DNA from: Sphingopyxis sp. JAI108
GTDB lineage: Bacteria > Pseudomonadota > Alphaproteobacteria > Sphingomonadales > Sphingomonadaceae
Direction: 5' to 3'
Assembly (NCBI RefSeq): GCF_013410105.1
Contig: NZ_JACCCJ010000001.1
Span: 1,550,001 to 1,614,000 of the forward strand
DNA length: 64,000 nt
In this document: positions 26,834 to 35,907 of the stretch, piece after piece
Position numbering within the stretch: position 1 is the stretch's first letter
How the letters are laid out: each line of letters starts with the position of its first letter
Position numbers and translations under genes: made by a program
The notes under the pieces: generated by a model
Told to the model about the DNA's origin: nothing
The model's database searches: none
Seen by the model: only the letters and a program-made list of their open reading frames with translations

Positions 26834-28426
26834 TCAGGCGGCAAACTGGTTCATCGTATTGTCTTTGCCCGCGGCCTTGAGCGCGGCTTCGCCGGCGAAA
26901 TATTCCTTGTGGTCGTCGCCGATGTCGCTGCCCGACATATTCTGGTGCTTGACGCAGGCGATACCCTGGCGGATCTCGGCGCGCTGGACGCCCTTGACGT
27001 ACCCCAGCATCGCTTCGTCGCCGAAATATTCCTTGGCGAGATTGTCGGTCGACAGCGCTGCCGTGTGATAGGTCGGCAGCGTGATCAGGTGGTGGAAAAT
27101 GCCCGCCCGCTTCGCCGAATCGCGCTGGAAAGTGCGGATGCGGTTGTCGGCTTCGTCGCCGAGCGGGGTGCCATCATAATCGACGCTCATCAGTTTGGCG
27201 CGGTCATAGGAGCTGACGTCCTGGCCGTCCTTTTCCCAAGCATCATAGACCTGCTGGCGGAAGTTCAGCGTCCAGTTGAAGCTCGGCGAATTGTTATACG
27301 CAAGCTTTGCATTGGGGACGACTTCGCGGATGCGGTCGACCATGCCGGCGATCTGTTCGATGTGCGGCTTTTCGGTCTCGATCCAGAGCAGGTCGGCGCC
27401 GTTCTGCAGGCTCGCGATGCAGTCCATGACACAGCGGTCCTCGCCGGTGCCTGGGCGAAACTGATAGAGGTTCGAGGGCAGGCGCTTCGGGCGCATCAGC
27501 TTGCCGTCGCGGTTGATCAGGACGTCGCCGGGGTTGCCCGCGCCCTCGACCTCTTCGCAATCGAGGAAGCTGTTATACTGGTCGGCGAGGTCGCCGGGCT
27601 CTGTCGAGAAAGCGATCTGCTTGGTCAGGCCCGCGCCGAGGCTGTCAGTGCGCGTGACGATGATACCGTCCTCGACGCCGAGTTCCATGAAGGCGTAGCG
27701 GCAGGCGCGGATCTTCGCGATGAAATCCTCGTGCGGAACGGTGACCTTGCCGTCCTGGTGGCCGCACTGCTTTTCGTCCGAGACCTGATTTTCGATCTGG
27801 AGCGCGCAGGCGCCCGCCTCGATCATCTTCTTGGCGAGGAGGTACGTCGCTTCGGCGTTACCAAAGCCTGCGTCGATATCGGCGATGATCGGCACGACGT
27901 GCGTTTCGTGATTATCGATGCTCGCCTGAATCTGCTTGGCCTTGAGTTCGTCGCCTTCGGCGCGCGCGGCGTCGAGATCGCGGAACAGCATGCCCAGTTC
28001 GCGGGCGTCGGCCTGACGCAGGAAGGTGTAGATTTCCTCGATCAGCGCCGGAACGCTGGTTTTTTCGTGCATCGACTGGTCGGGCAGCGGGCCGAACTCG
28101 CTGCGGAGCGCCGCGATCATCCAGCCCGACAGATAGATGTAGCGGCCCTTGACGGTGCCGAAATGCTTCTTGATCGAGATCATCTTCTGCTGCGCGATGA
28201 AGCCGTGCCAGCAGCCCAAGGACTGGGTGTAGTTCGCAGGGTCGGCGTCATAGGCGGCCATGTCGGCGCGCATGATCCGCGCAGTATAGCGTGCGATGTC
28301 GATCCCGGTGCGGAACTTGTTCTGGGCGCGCATGCGGGCGACGCTTTCGCCGCTGATGCCGTCCCATGTGCCGTCATAGTCGCGGATGAGGCGGCCGGCC
28401 TGTGCCATGTCTTCCTGATAGCCCAT
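26834..28426 (-). CDS. aceA: Isocitrate lyase (long, Pseudomonas-type)
   Basis: Isocitrate lyase splits isocitrate to glyoxylate and succinate, the first step of the glyoxylate shunt needed for growth on acetate, fatty acids or polyhydroxybutyrate. The 530-residue protein contains the signature SDEKQCGHQDGKV (catalytic Cys near 220), PIIADIDAGFGNAEATYLLAKKMIEAGA, IVTRTDSLGAG and LAYNNSPSFNW. Its length and the KQCGHQ motif match the long bacterial class rather than the 430-residue E. coli type. AAGGA lies 8 bases before the ATG. Malate synthase is not in the window. A ScfR-like regulator is divergent and the shared region is full of short AT repeats. Confidence 0.97.
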   Translation of the reverse strand: MGYQEDMAQAGRLIRDYDGTWDGISGESVARMRAQNKFRTGIDIARYTARIMRADMAAYDADPANYTQSLGCWHGFIAQQKMISIKKHFGTVKGRYIYLSGWMIAALRSEFGPLPDQSMHEKTSVPALIEEIYTFLRQADARELGMLFRDLDAARAEGDELKAKQIQASIDNHETHVVPIIADIDAGFGNAEATYLLAKKMIEAGACALQIENQVSDEKQCGHQDGKVTVPHEDFIAKIRACRYAFMELGVEDGIIVTRTDSLGAGLTKQIAFSTEPGDLADQYNSFLDCEEVEGAGNPGDVLINRDGKLMRPKRLPSNLYQFRPGTGEDRCVMDCIASLQNGADLLWIETEKPHIEQIAGMVDRIREVVPNAKLAYNNSPSFNWTLNFRQQVYDAWEKDGQDVSSYDRAKLMSVDYDGTPLGDEADNRIRTFQRDSAKRAGIFHHLITLPTYHTAALSTDNLAKEYFGDEAMLGYVKGVQRAEIRQGIACVKHQNMSGSDIGDDHKEYFAGEAALKAAGKDNTMNQFAA

Positions 28427-28491
28427 CGTTCGAGTCCTTGTGCGGAGGTGATGGGTGGAAGTTGGCGAAGGTGCCGCGGAAAGTGAAAAGC

Positions 28492-28553
28492 TTTGTCAAT
28501 AATATTTGTGAAATACGGCGTATCGGTGTAAATTGGCATGTAAATTTGTAAAG
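28492..28553. promoter_or_regulatory. AT-rich repeat cluster between aceA and the ScfR-like regulator (candidate operators)
   Basis: Within the 141-base divergent gap there are three copies of TTTGTNAA (28492-28499, 28505-28512, 28545-28552) and direct repeats TGTAAATT at 28527-28534 and 28539-28546, 12 bases apart, with a further TGTAAA at 28547. RamB/ScfR-type regulators bind short T/A-rich sites such as TTTGCAAA in aceA promoters of actinobacteria. The position and similarity suggest binding sites for the adjacent regulator, controlling both genes. The -10/-35 elements cannot be assigned with confidence. Confidence 0.55.
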
Positions 28554-28567
28554 AAAGTTACAACGCG

Positions 28568-29956
28568 ATGGCGGAGCGGCGGGTGTTTGGGGGGGCGGCG
28601 GTGCGGCGGGTGCGGCGCGAGGCTGGGATGACTCAGGCTGGGATGGCCGAGGCGCTCGATATTTCGCCAAGCTATCTCAACCTGATCGAGAACGGGCAAC
28701 GCCCGCTCTCCGCCACGGTGCTGGTGAAGCTCGCCGAACGCTTTGGGTTCGACGCCGCGACGCTGGGCGGCGAGGAAGTGCCGGGGGGCGCGGCGGGGCT
28801 GCGGCGCCGGCTTGCCGACTCGCGCTTCGCCGATCTGGCGATCGGGGCCGAGGAGGTCGAGGAGTGGCTGCAGTCCGCGCCCGCGACCGCCGCGGCCTTT
28901 GCACGGCTGTTCGATGCGGCGCCCGAAGGCCCGGTGGAAGGGGACGGCGATGCGCCCGAAGTTGCCGCGGTGCGCCGCGCGATCGAGAAATGGCGCAACC
29001 ATTTCGCCGACCTCGACGCGAAAGCCGAGGAACTGGCCGACGAACTGCGGCTCGCGGGCGGCGACCTTTACGGCACCATTGCCGAGCGTTTGCGCACGCG
29101 GCATCAGCTCGGCATCCGCATATTGCCGAGCGACGTGATGCCCGACCGGCTGCGCTGGCTCGACTGGCACGCGCGGCAATTGATGCTGAACGAGCTGCTG
29201 CGCCCCGCCTCGCGGACTTTTCAGGCCGCGGCGACGCTGGCGCAGATCGAAGCGAAGGGCGAGATCGACGCGCTCGTCGCGGGCGCCGAATTTGCCGAGG
29301 CGGCGGCGGCGCGGCTGTTCGAGCGGCATCTGGTCCATTATTTCGCCGCGGCGCTGATGATGCCCTATGGCCGCTTCCTGCGTGCATGCGACGCGACGGG
29401 GTACGACCTGCTGCTGCTCCAGCGGCGTTTTGGAGCGGGGTATGAGCAGGTCGCGCACCGGCTGACGACGTTGCAGCGTGTCGGCGCACGCGGGCTGCCC
29501 TTTTTCATGCTGCGGATCGACCGCGCGGGGCAGGGGAGCAAACGTTACGCGGGCGCGAGCCAGTCGCCGCTGACCGACGGCGATGCGCGCTGTCCGCTGT
29601 GGGGGGTGCACGAGGCCTTTGCGCGGCCGGGCGAGGTGGTTGCCGACCTGGTCGAGCTGGAGGACGGATCGCGCTGGTTCACCCAGTCGCGCTCGGTCGC
29701 GGCACCGGGCGCAACGGGCAGCGGCACGCCCGCGCGCTTTGCGGTATGCGTCGGCGTCGATGCCAAAGTGGCGGCGCCGCTGATCGCCGCGCGCGGGGTC
29801 GATCTGATGCGCAGCCCCGCGACGCCGATCGGGCTCGGCTGCCGCCGCTGCACGCGCACCGGCTGCATCCAAAGATCGATGCCGCCGCGCGGGCGCCCGT
29901 TGCGGTTCCGCGATGGCGAGCGCGGGGTGAGCGCCTTTGATTTCGCGGGCGATTGA
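28568..29956 (+). CDS. XRE-family regulator with ImmA/IrrE-like and DUF2083 regions (RamB/ScfR-like short-chain acyl regulator)
   Basis: A 462-residue regulator. An N-terminal HTH_3/XRE domain (residues about 8-65, VRRVRREAGMTQAGMAEALDISPSYLNLIENGQRPLS) is followed by a region related to IrrE/ImmA (about 150-290, without a clear HExxH). The C-terminal DUF2083-type domain has a cysteine cluster, GLGCRRCTRTGCIQRS near 425-440, likely binding a metal. Homologues (RamB in corynebacteria, ScfR in rhizobia) control the glyoxylate shunt and acetate or propionate use, sensing acyl-CoA level. Its divergent position to aceA supports the same role. No Shine-Dalgarno is visible before the ATG. Confidence 0.87.
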   Translation: MAERRVFGGAAVRRVRREAGMTQAGMAEALDISPSYLNLIENGQRPLSATVLVKLAERFGFDAATLGGEEVPGGAAGLRRRLADSRFADLAIGAEEVEEWLQSAPATAAAFARLFDAAPEGPVEGDGDAPEVAAVRRAIEKWRNHFADLDAKAEELADELRLAGGDLYGTIAERLRTRHQLGIRILPSDVMPDRLRWLDWHARQLMLNELLRPASRTFQAAATLAQIEAKGEIDALVAGAEFAEAAAARLFERHLVHYFAAALMMPYGRFLRACDATGYDLLLLQRRFGAGYEQVAHRLTTLQRVGARGLPFFMLRIDRAGQGSKRYAGASQSPLTDGDARCPLWGVHEAFARPGEVVADLVELEDGSRWFTQSRSVAAPGATGSGTPARFAVCVGVDAKVAAPLIAARGVDLMRSPATPIGLGCRRCTRTGCIQRSMPPRGRPLRFRDGERGVSAFDFAGD

Positions 29957-30049
29957 CCGGCGCGCATATGGGGGTTTGCTTAAACTGGCACGCATAGTGT
30001 CGTTATCAGCAGGGTGCGTGTCTATCAGGCGGCCGCAACGGGACCCGAA

Positions 30050-31375
30050 ATGCTTGTACGAATCCAGCGAGAGGACGTCGAAATCGGCATGTTCGTCCAC
30101 GCCTTTGAGGGGTCGTGGTTCGATCATCCCTTCTGGCGTCGATATTTCCGCATCGAGACGGAAGAGCAGCTCGACCGCATCCGCAATTCGGCGATCGACG
30201 GGCTGCTGATCGACGACGCGCTTGGCGTCGGGCTGCGCGAGGCGGCGGCAGCGACCAAACCCGAAAGGGAGCCGGGACCGCGCCGCAAGCCGGCGGCTCG
30301 CAAGAAGTTCCGGGACGAAACGCGCGCGCCGCGCGCGCAAACGACCTTCGCCTTCGCGCAGGAGGAAGCCGACACCCCGCGCCGACGACGCGGTTATGCC
30401 GCCGAGTGTCGCCGCGCGCAGCGGACGATCGACCGGACGCGCGATGCCGTCGCGGGCATGTTCGACGCCGCACGCCTGGGCCGCGCGGTCGAGGTGCGGC
30501 AGATGGTCCGGCTGGCGAGTTCGATCGGGGCGTCGATCGAGCGCGATGCCAAGGCGCTGATCAACCTGGTCCGGCTGAAGGAGAAGGACGAATATACCTA
30601 TCTCCATTCGGTCGCGGTGTGCGCGTTGATGATCAATTTCGCGCGCCACCTGGGGCTCGATCCGCAGGAGGTCGAGGATATGGGCGTCGCCGGACTGCTC
30701 CACGACGTCGGCAAGGTCGCGGTGTCCGACGCGATACTGAACAAGCCCGGCGGGCTTTCCAAGGGCGAAATGCGGTCGGTGCGCGAACATCCGGTCGCGG
30801 GACACCGCTTGCTTGCAAGCTCGGCCGGCGCGCCCGACCTCGCGCTCGAACTCTGCCTGCGTCACCATGAAAAGATCGACGGCACCGGCTATCCCGGCGG
30901 GCTGAAGGGCGACGAACTGTCGCTCGCCGCGCGCATGGGGGCGATTTGCGACGTGTATGACGCGGTGACGTCGAACCGGCCGTACAAGGCGGCGTGGACG
31001 CCGTGCGAGGCGCTGACCGAAATGCGGACGTGGGAGGGGCATTTCGACCCCGCGCTGCTCGACCGCTTTGCCGACAGCCTGGGCATTCACGCGATCGGCA
31101 CACTCGTCCGGCTGTCGACAGGCGAACTGGGCGTCGTCGTCGGCAGCGCGGGCGAGGCGGGCGAAAATGTCGTCGTGCGCGCCTTTTTCGATTGCGCGAT
31201 GCTGAGCGAGATCGCGCCGGTCGACCGCACGGTCGCCCCGTCGAGCGAGCATCCGCGAATCATGGGCCGCGAAAGCCCGACCTTCTGGCGCTTTCACGAC
31301 TGGGATGTCCTGCGCTTCCGGGTTCTCGCGGCGGCGCCGGACGCCCAGCCCGCGCCGGAAAGCGTCTCACGCTGA
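30050..31375 (+). CDS. HD-GYP domain cyclic-di-GMP phosphodiesterase with DUF3391 N-terminus
   Basis: A 441-residue cytoplasmic protein. The first 60 residues (MLVRIQREDVEIGMFVHAFEGSWFDHPFW) are DUF3391. A basic, disordered linker follows (about 70-125). The HD-GYP domain spans about 160-350 with intact HD (LLHDVGKVAVSD) and HHEKIDGTGYPGGLKG motifs, so it should hydrolyse cyclic-di-GMP to pGpG or GMP and promote motility over biofilm. The ATG at 30050 was chosen because family members start exactly there; a GTG at 30014 is also in frame. It follows the regulator gene by 93 bases on the same strand and is probably separately expressed. Confidence 0.92.
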   Translation: MLVRIQREDVEIGMFVHAFEGSWFDHPFWRRYFRIETEEQLDRIRNSAIDGLLIDDALGVGLREAAAATKPEREPGPRRKPAARKKFRDETRAPRAQTTFAFAQEEADTPRRRRGYAAECRRAQRTIDRTRDAVAGMFDAARLGRAVEVRQMVRLASSIGASIERDAKALINLVRLKEKDEYTYLHSVAVCALMINFARHLGLDPQEVEDMGVAGLLHDVGKVAVSDAILNKPGGLSKGEMRSVREHPVAGHRLLASSAGAPDLALELCLRHHEKIDGTGYPGGLKGDELSLAARMGAICDVYDAVTSNRPYKAAWTPCEALTEMRTWEGHFDPALLDRFADSLGIHAIGTLVRLSTGELGVVVGSAGEAGENVVVRAFFDCAMLSEIAPVDRTVAPSSEHPRIMGRESPTFWRFHDWDVLRFRVLAAAPDAQPAPESVSR

Positions 31376-31460
31376 CCCTGCGATCCGCCTTATAGGCTGC
31401 CGTTCCGCATCCTTTCGCGCGCCGAGCCGTTGACCCTGCTCGAACTGCGAGGACGAGCTT

Positions 31461-32528
31461 TTGAAATTCATCACGATTATTCCCTGCCTGCTGTTGGTCG
31501 CGGGCTGCAATGCGCCGGACCAAGACCGTTCGGGCGAGCCGCCAACGACAGCGGAGGCGGCCGATGCGGACTCGCTCCGGTTCGCGGATGCCGACACGGA
31601 CGCGGCGCCCTTTGCCGCGCCGCCAGTCTTTCGCGCGCAGGTCCGTCTCGATCGTCTTGGTTTTTCGCCGGGCGTGATCGACGGCAAGGAAGGCGAGTCC
31701 TATGTCGCTGCCTTGCGCGGTTTCCAGAACGCGCGCGGGCTGGAGGAGAGCGGCGAACTCGACCCGGCGACCGAACGGGCGCTGCAAGAGGGCGGCGAGG
31801 CTCCGGCGATGCGTATGGTCGTCATCCCCGCTGGGTTCGCGAAGGGGCCGTTCGTTCCGGCCTTTCCGAAGGATGCCGCCGATCAGGCCAAATTGCCCGC
31901 GCTCGGCTATCGCAACCTGACCGAGGCATTGGCCGAGCGCTTTCATACGACGCCCGAGGTACTGGTCGCGCTGAACAGCCCGTCGACGCTGGTCGGCGCG
32001 GGGCGCCCCTTTCGCGTTCCCAACATCCCCGACGTCGATGTTCCCGTGATGGGCGAGGACCCGCGCGGCTGGAACGGCACGCTCGAACGGCTGGGCGTCG
32101 CGCCGAAGCAGATCGCGGCCGCCAAAATCGTCGTCGACAAATCGGAAGGCGTGCTGAAAGTCTATGACGAGGCTGACAAGCTGGTCGCGCAATTCCCCGC
32201 GACGATGGGCAGCCGCCACGACCCGCTGCCGATCGGGACGTGGAAGATAAAGGGCGTCAGCCGCAATCCCGACTTCCACTATAATCCCGAGCTGTTCTGG
32301 GACGTGAGCGACAGCAAGGAGGCGGTCGTGCTGCAGCCGGGGCCGAACAGCCCGGTCGGGGTCGTGTGGATCGATCTCAACAAGCCGCATTACGGCATTC
32401 ACGGCACGAGCGAACCGCACACGATCGGACGCGCCGAAAGTCATGGCTGCGTCAGGCTGACCAATTGGGATGCCGCCCGGGTGGCGCAAATGGTCAAACC
32501 CGGAACGCCCGCCATCTTCCAGAATTAG
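31461..32528 (+). CDS. L,D-transpeptidase lipoprotein (YkuD) with peptidoglycan-binding domain
   Basis: A 355-residue envelope enzyme with a lipoprotein signal (lipobox LVAGC, Cys16). A PG_binding_1 domain lies at about 55-112 (VRLDRLGFSPGVIDGKEGESYVAALRGFQ), then a LysM-like stretch (about 150-195), then the YkuD catalytic domain (215-355) with GIHGTSEPHTIGRAESHGCVRLTNWD, catalytic Cys near 330. L,D-transpeptidases make 3-3 cross-links in peptidoglycan or attach proteins to it. The start is a TTG at 31461 with GAGGA about 7 bases upstream; no ATG precedes the signal. It ends at a perfect hairpin terminator. Confidence 0.9.
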   Translation: MKFITIIPCLLLVAGCNAPDQDRSGEPPTTAEAADADSLRFADADTDAAPFAAPPVFRAQVRLDRLGFSPGVIDGKEGESYVAALRGFQNARGLEESGELDPATERALQEGGEAPAMRMVVIPAGFAKGPFVPAFPKDAADQAKLPALGYRNLTEALAERFHTTPEVLVALNSPSTLVGAGRPFRVPNIPDVDVPVMGEDPRGWNGTLERLGVAPKQIAAAKIVVDKSEGVLKVYDEADKLVAQFPATMGSRHDPLPIGTWKIKGVSRNPDFHYNPELFWDVSDSKEAVVLQPGPNSPVGVVWIDLNKPHYGIHGTSEPHTIGRAESHGCVRLTNWDAARVAQMVKPGTPAIFQN

Positions 32529-32539
32529 GGACAGATCCG

Positions 32540-32578
32540 ATCGGGCGCTTCGCCGCCGCGCGGGGCGAAGCGCCCGAT
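32540..32578. terminator. Bidirectional hairpin between L,D-transpeptidase and DUF885 genes
   Basis: A perfect 15-base stem (ATCGGGCGCTTCGCC / GGCGAAGCGCCCGAT, 9-base loop) fills the 55-base gap between convergent stop codons at 32528 and 32584. There is no long T-tract, but the position and stability argue for termination or 3'-end protection of both mRNAs. Confidence 0.7.
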
Positions 32579-32583
32579 AACGG

Positions 32584-34410
32584 TCAGGCCTTTTGCGCCG
32601 CCACCCAGCGGTCGATCACGCCCGCCAGCACCTCGATCGGCATGGCGCCCGCCGACAGCGCGGTGTCGTGGAAACCGCGCAGGTCGAACTTGTCGCCGAG
32701 CGCGGCCTTTGCCTTTTCGCGGATCGCGACCCAGCGCGTTTGCCCGACCATATAGCTCGTCGCCTGACCCGGCCACACGCAGTAGCGCTCGATCTCGGTG
32801 ACGTTCGACCCTTCGGGGGTGCCGAGCGAGTCGTTGTAATAGGCGATCGCCTTCTCGCGGCTCCAGCGATAATGGTGCAGCCCGGTATCGACGACAAGGC
32901 GCGCGGCGCGGAACATATAGGATTGCAGATAGCCGAGCTGGCCCCACGGGTCGTTTTCATAGACGCCCATCTCGTCGGCGAGCTGCTCGGCGTAGAGGCC
33001 CCAGCCCTCGGTATAGACCGAATAGGCGGGCAGGCGGCGGAGGCGGGGGATACCCTCTGCCTCCTGCGCGAGTGCGATCTGGTGGTGATGGCCCGGCGTT
33101 GCCTCGTGATAGGTCAGCGTCGGCAGCGTCCACGACGGGTTTTCGGCGGTGTCGCGCAGGTTGATATAATAGGCGCCGGGGCGCGAGCCATCGAGCGCGG
33201 GAATCTGGTAATAGCCGCCGGGGGCGCCGGCCTCGATTTCGGGCGGCACGCGGCGGATGTCGCACTTGGCTTTCGGCAGACGGCCGAAGGCCTCGGGCAG
33301 GCGGCGCTGCATTTCCTGAATCTGCTCGTTGAGCTTCGCGATCAGGTCGGCCTTGCCCTTGTCGGTGTTGGGATAGAGAAAGCGCGGATCCTTGCCGAGC
33401 GCGAGCATGCGTTCGGCGACACTTCCCTTGGTCATGCCCTGCGCCTTGAAGATCGTGTCGGCGCGGGCGGTCAGCGCCGCCATGCGGTCGAGCCCGAGCT
33501 TGTGCACCTCCTCGGCCGACATGCCGGTCGTGGTCGCGAAGCGCAGCGCATAGGCATAATATTCGTCGCCCTTGGGCAGGCGCCAGACGCCGGCGTCGTG
33601 GGTCGCGCGCGGGCGCACGGCGCGAAGCTCGTCCGCCTGGCGGCGCATCGCGGGATAGATTTTGCTTTCGACCAGCGCGGCACAGCGCCTGGCCCAGTCG
33701 CCCGGGATATCTGCGGTCTTGGTCTTGAGGTTGGTGGTCAGGATATTCGCGTCGGGCACGGGTTTCCAGATATTGTCGAACAGCGCGAGCGTGCGGTCGA
33801 TGACGAAGTCGGGCGGGATGATGCCCGCGGCATGATCGGCCTTGATGCGTCCGGTTTCATTGTCGAGCTGAACCGCGAAATCGGCGCAGCGCGCAAGATA
33901 GGCCTCGGCATCGGCGGCGTTCGCGACGCTGTGCTGGTTGGTGAGGAAGTCGGGGATCGAGCGGTAGGTGCCGCTGAGCTGCGTTACCGGATGCGGTTCA
34001 GGCCAGCTGTGAAGTCCGTAAGAGAAGTTGTCGTAAGCCTTGACATAATCCTCCCACGGCCCGCGGAAGGTTTCGTAGTTGACGAGGTCCATGCCCGACA
34101 GTTTCGCGGGGTCGATCGTTTTCAGTTCCGCAAGGCCGGTGCGATAGAGATCGTGGCCGCGCTCGATGCCGGCGGGCGAGCGGTCGGCGAGCTTGGCCTT
34201 GGCTGCGGCCCGGTCGCCCTTGTCGAGGCCGAGCGCGGTCGCGAATTCGGGGTCCTGATCGACGAGCATGTCATAGATGCGTTCGTAGATCGCGGTCAGC
34301 CGCTCCCCTTCGCTTCCGGGCGCGGCCGGCGCGGCGTTGGCGGCCGAGCGCATGGCGGCGAGCAGCGAGGAAGCGGCCGCGGCGGCGAGCAGGGTACGAC
34401 GTTCGAGCAT
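32584..34410 (-). CDS. DUF885 family exported metallo-hydrolase
   Basis: A 608-residue protein of the DUF885 family, thought to be zinc carboxypeptidase-like. The start MLERRTLLAAAAASSLLAA has a twin arginine and a hydrophobic stretch cut near ANA-AP, so Tat export is possible. The helical body carries the putative metal site TYHEATPGHHHQIALAQE near 433-450 and YTEGWGLYAEQLADEMG near 475, whose glutamate is the likely third ligand. The ATG at 34408-34410 has CCGGAGAA 6-7 bases upstream; an open extension to 34485 lacks a signal. Substrate unknown. It adds to the many exported peptidases of this window. Confidence 0.88.
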   Translation of the reverse strand: MLERRTLLAAAAASSLLAAMRSAANAAPAAPGSEGERLTAIYERIYDMLVDQDPEFATALGLDKGDRAAAKAKLADRSPAGIERGHDLYRTGLAELKTIDPAKLSGMDLVNYETFRGPWEDYVKAYDNFSYGLHSWPEPHPVTQLSGTYRSIPDFLTNQHSVANAADAEAYLARCADFAVQLDNETGRIKADHAAGIIPPDFVIDRTLALFDNIWKPVPDANILTTNLKTKTADIPGDWARRCAALVESKIYPAMRRQADELRAVRPRATHDAGVWRLPKGDEYYAYALRFATTTGMSAEEVHKLGLDRMAALTARADTIFKAQGMTKGSVAERMLALGKDPRFLYPNTDKGKADLIAKLNEQIQEMQRRLPEAFGRLPKAKCDIRRVPPEIEAGAPGGYYQIPALDGSRPGAYYINLRDTAENPSWTLPTLTYHEATPGHHHQIALAQEAEGIPRLRRLPAYSVYTEGWGLYAEQLADEMGVYENDPWGQLGYLQSYMFRAARLVVDTGLHHYRWSREKAIAYYNDSLGTPEGSNVTEIERYCVWPGQATSYMVGQTRWVAIREKAKAALGDKFDLRGFHDTALSAGAMPIEVLAGVIDRWVAAQKA

Positions 34411-34583
34411 ATTCGATTCTCCGGACGATAGATTGGGTGCGCGTCCTGGCCGACCCGCAATGGGTGTATTGTTATAGCAAGTCACCGGCTGCGCAAGAGG
34501 CGGATGCGATTATCCGGGCGCGCGGCGATCCTGTTCCGGGTGAACGGGGGTGTGGCGAAGGCGGAGGTCGCAGGCTTTGCCAC

Positions 34584-34667
34584 TTCGTCATCCCGGCGAA
34601 AGCGGTGGTCCAGAGCGCGCGCAGGCTGATCCCGCGCCGGGTTTCCCGCTTGCGCGGACATGACGAA
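34584..34667. repeat. Degenerate palindromic repeat (TTCGTCATCCC type) in a 311-base intergenic gap
   Basis: The ends TTCGTCATCCCGGCGAAAGC and GCTTGCGCGGACATGACGAA are imperfect inverted repeats, so the element resembles those at 40257 and 41734. It lies in the gap 34411-34721 between the DUF885 start and the GntR stop. Apart from this element and the DUF885 promoter region, nothing is recognisable in the gap. Confidence 0.6.
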
Positions 34668-34721
34668 TGACGATGGTTGGCGTGGAAGCGTCCGCTGCCC
34701 ACCCCGAAGCCGGGCGACGCG

Positions 34722-35069
34722 TCAGGCGTCGGTCATGTCGAGGAGCGTGCGGGCGTCGAGGCCGATGCGGCGCATCTGTTGCGCGACCGGGGGCCATACA
34801 TTGGCAAGGAAATCGGCGCGCATCAGGTCGCGCAGCCGCTCGGTCGCGCCTTCGGCAACGAACATGCCGACCCCGCGCTTGACCGTGACGAGCCCCTCGT
34901 CCTGAAAGGTCTGATAGGCTTTCGCGACGGTCAGCGGGTTCGCGCCTTCTTCCGCAGCGAGCGAACGCACCGAGGGAAGCATGTCGCCGTCGCGATAGCT
35001 TCCGTCGAGGATGGCGTTGGCGATGACGTCGCGCAGACGCTGGTACACGGGTTTGGACTGATCGAGCAT
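34722..35069 (-). CDS. GntR-family regulator, YtrA subfamily
   Basis: A 115-residue one-domain repressor. The winged helix spans residues about 8-75 (PVYQRLRDVIANAILDGSYRDGDMLPSVRSLAAEEGANPLTVAKAYQTFQDEGLVTVKRGVGMFV) and the short helical tail (ATERLRDLMRADFLANVWPPVAQQMRRIG) is the YtrA-type dimerisation unit. YtrA regulators normally precede and repress ABC transporter genes; none is adjacent here. Its upstream region (35070-35140) is AT-rich, as expected for a self-regulated promoter. Effector and targets are unknown. Confidence 0.88.
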   Translation of the reverse strand: MLDQSKPVYQRLRDVIANAILDGSYRDGDMLPSVRSLAAEEGANPLTVAKAYQTFQDEGLVTVKRGVGMFVAEGATERLRDLMRADFLANVWPPVAQQMRRIGLDARTLLDMTDA

Positions 35070-35140
35070 GCCGCCTTAATGCCATAAGACAGCAGCACAG
35101 TCAAATTCGGCTTATTACAATTCAGGTTCAAAAACTGAAA

Positions 35141-35722
35141 CTAAATTTCCCAGACGTGAACGACTTCATCATATTCGGGGCGCGGGCGTTCGTCGAGGTC
35201 GCGCGAAGGCGTGCCGAAGAAGAAATAGCCGACAATCTTGTCACCTTCGCCGGCGCCGAACGCCGCCGCCACGTCGGGGCTGAACGCCGCCCAGCCGGTG
35301 AGCCAGCTGCCGACGAAGCCGTGCGCGTGCGCGGCGTGGAGCAGGTTCATGCCGACGGCGCCCGCCGACATCTGTTGTTCCCACAGGGGGATCTTGGCGC
35401 CGGGGACGGGGGTCGAGAGGAGCACGAGCAAGGTCGGCGCCTGATGCGCGAACTGGTCGAGCGCCGAGAGGTCCATGCCCGCCGCGCCGGGATTTTCGGC
35501 GACCCATGCCGTTTTGAGCAGCGCCGCGAAGGCGTCGCGCTGGTCGTCGGCGATGGTGACGATGCGCCAGGGCGCGAGCTTGCCATGGTCGGGGGTGCGC
35601 AGCGCGAGCGCGATAATGTCGTGCAGCGTGGCGGCATCGGGGCCGGGCGCCACCATGTCGCGCGCCTTGCCCGAGCGGCGCGTGGAAAGATGGGCGAGGA
35701 GCGAGGAGGTGTCGTTGAACAT
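35141..35722 (-). CDS. Nitroreductase family protein (YdjA-like)
   Basis: A 193-residue flavoprotein of the short nitroreductase class. FMN-binding and dimer motifs are LSTRRSGKARDMVAPGPDAATLHDIIALALRTPDHGKLAPWRIVTI near the start, SAGAVGMNLLHAAHAHGFVGSWLTGW in the middle, and IVGYFFFGTPSRDLDERPRP near the end. Such proteins transfer electrons from NAD(P)H via FMN to nitro or quinone compounds; physiological substrates are usually unknown. The ATG at 35720-35722 gives the family's normal length. The gene lies upstream of gntR on the same strand with a 71-base gap. Confidence 0.88.
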   Translation of the reverse strand: MFNDTSSLLAHLSTRRSGKARDMVAPGPDAATLHDIIALALRTPDHGKLAPWRIVTIADDQRDAFAALLKTAWVAENPGAAGMDLSALDQFAHQAPTLLVLLSTPVPGAKIPLWEQQMSAGAVGMNLLHAAHAHGFVGSWLTGWAAFSPDVAAAFGAGEGDKIVGYFFFGTPSRDLDERPRPEYDEVVHVWEI

Positions 35723-35907
35723 GGTGCGCCATGTGGGCTTTTCTGCGCCCCCGCGCAAGTGTTGCGAACCATTCGCAACAGTTTTGGGCCCGGTCCAAGC
35801 GGTTTCAGGCGCAATTAGATTCTTCCCATACGCAATTTTCGCGCTAGGTTGCCCCATTCGCGCGGCGGGAGGCCGTGCTCAAGATAATCGATAAAAGGGA
35901 CGCTTTG

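Noticed and set aside
28496..31297. A 933-codon minus-strand frame across the ScfR-like and HD-GYP genes
   Set aside because: Both plus-strand genes have intact family motifs; the antisense product is histidine/arginine-rich and unlike any protein.
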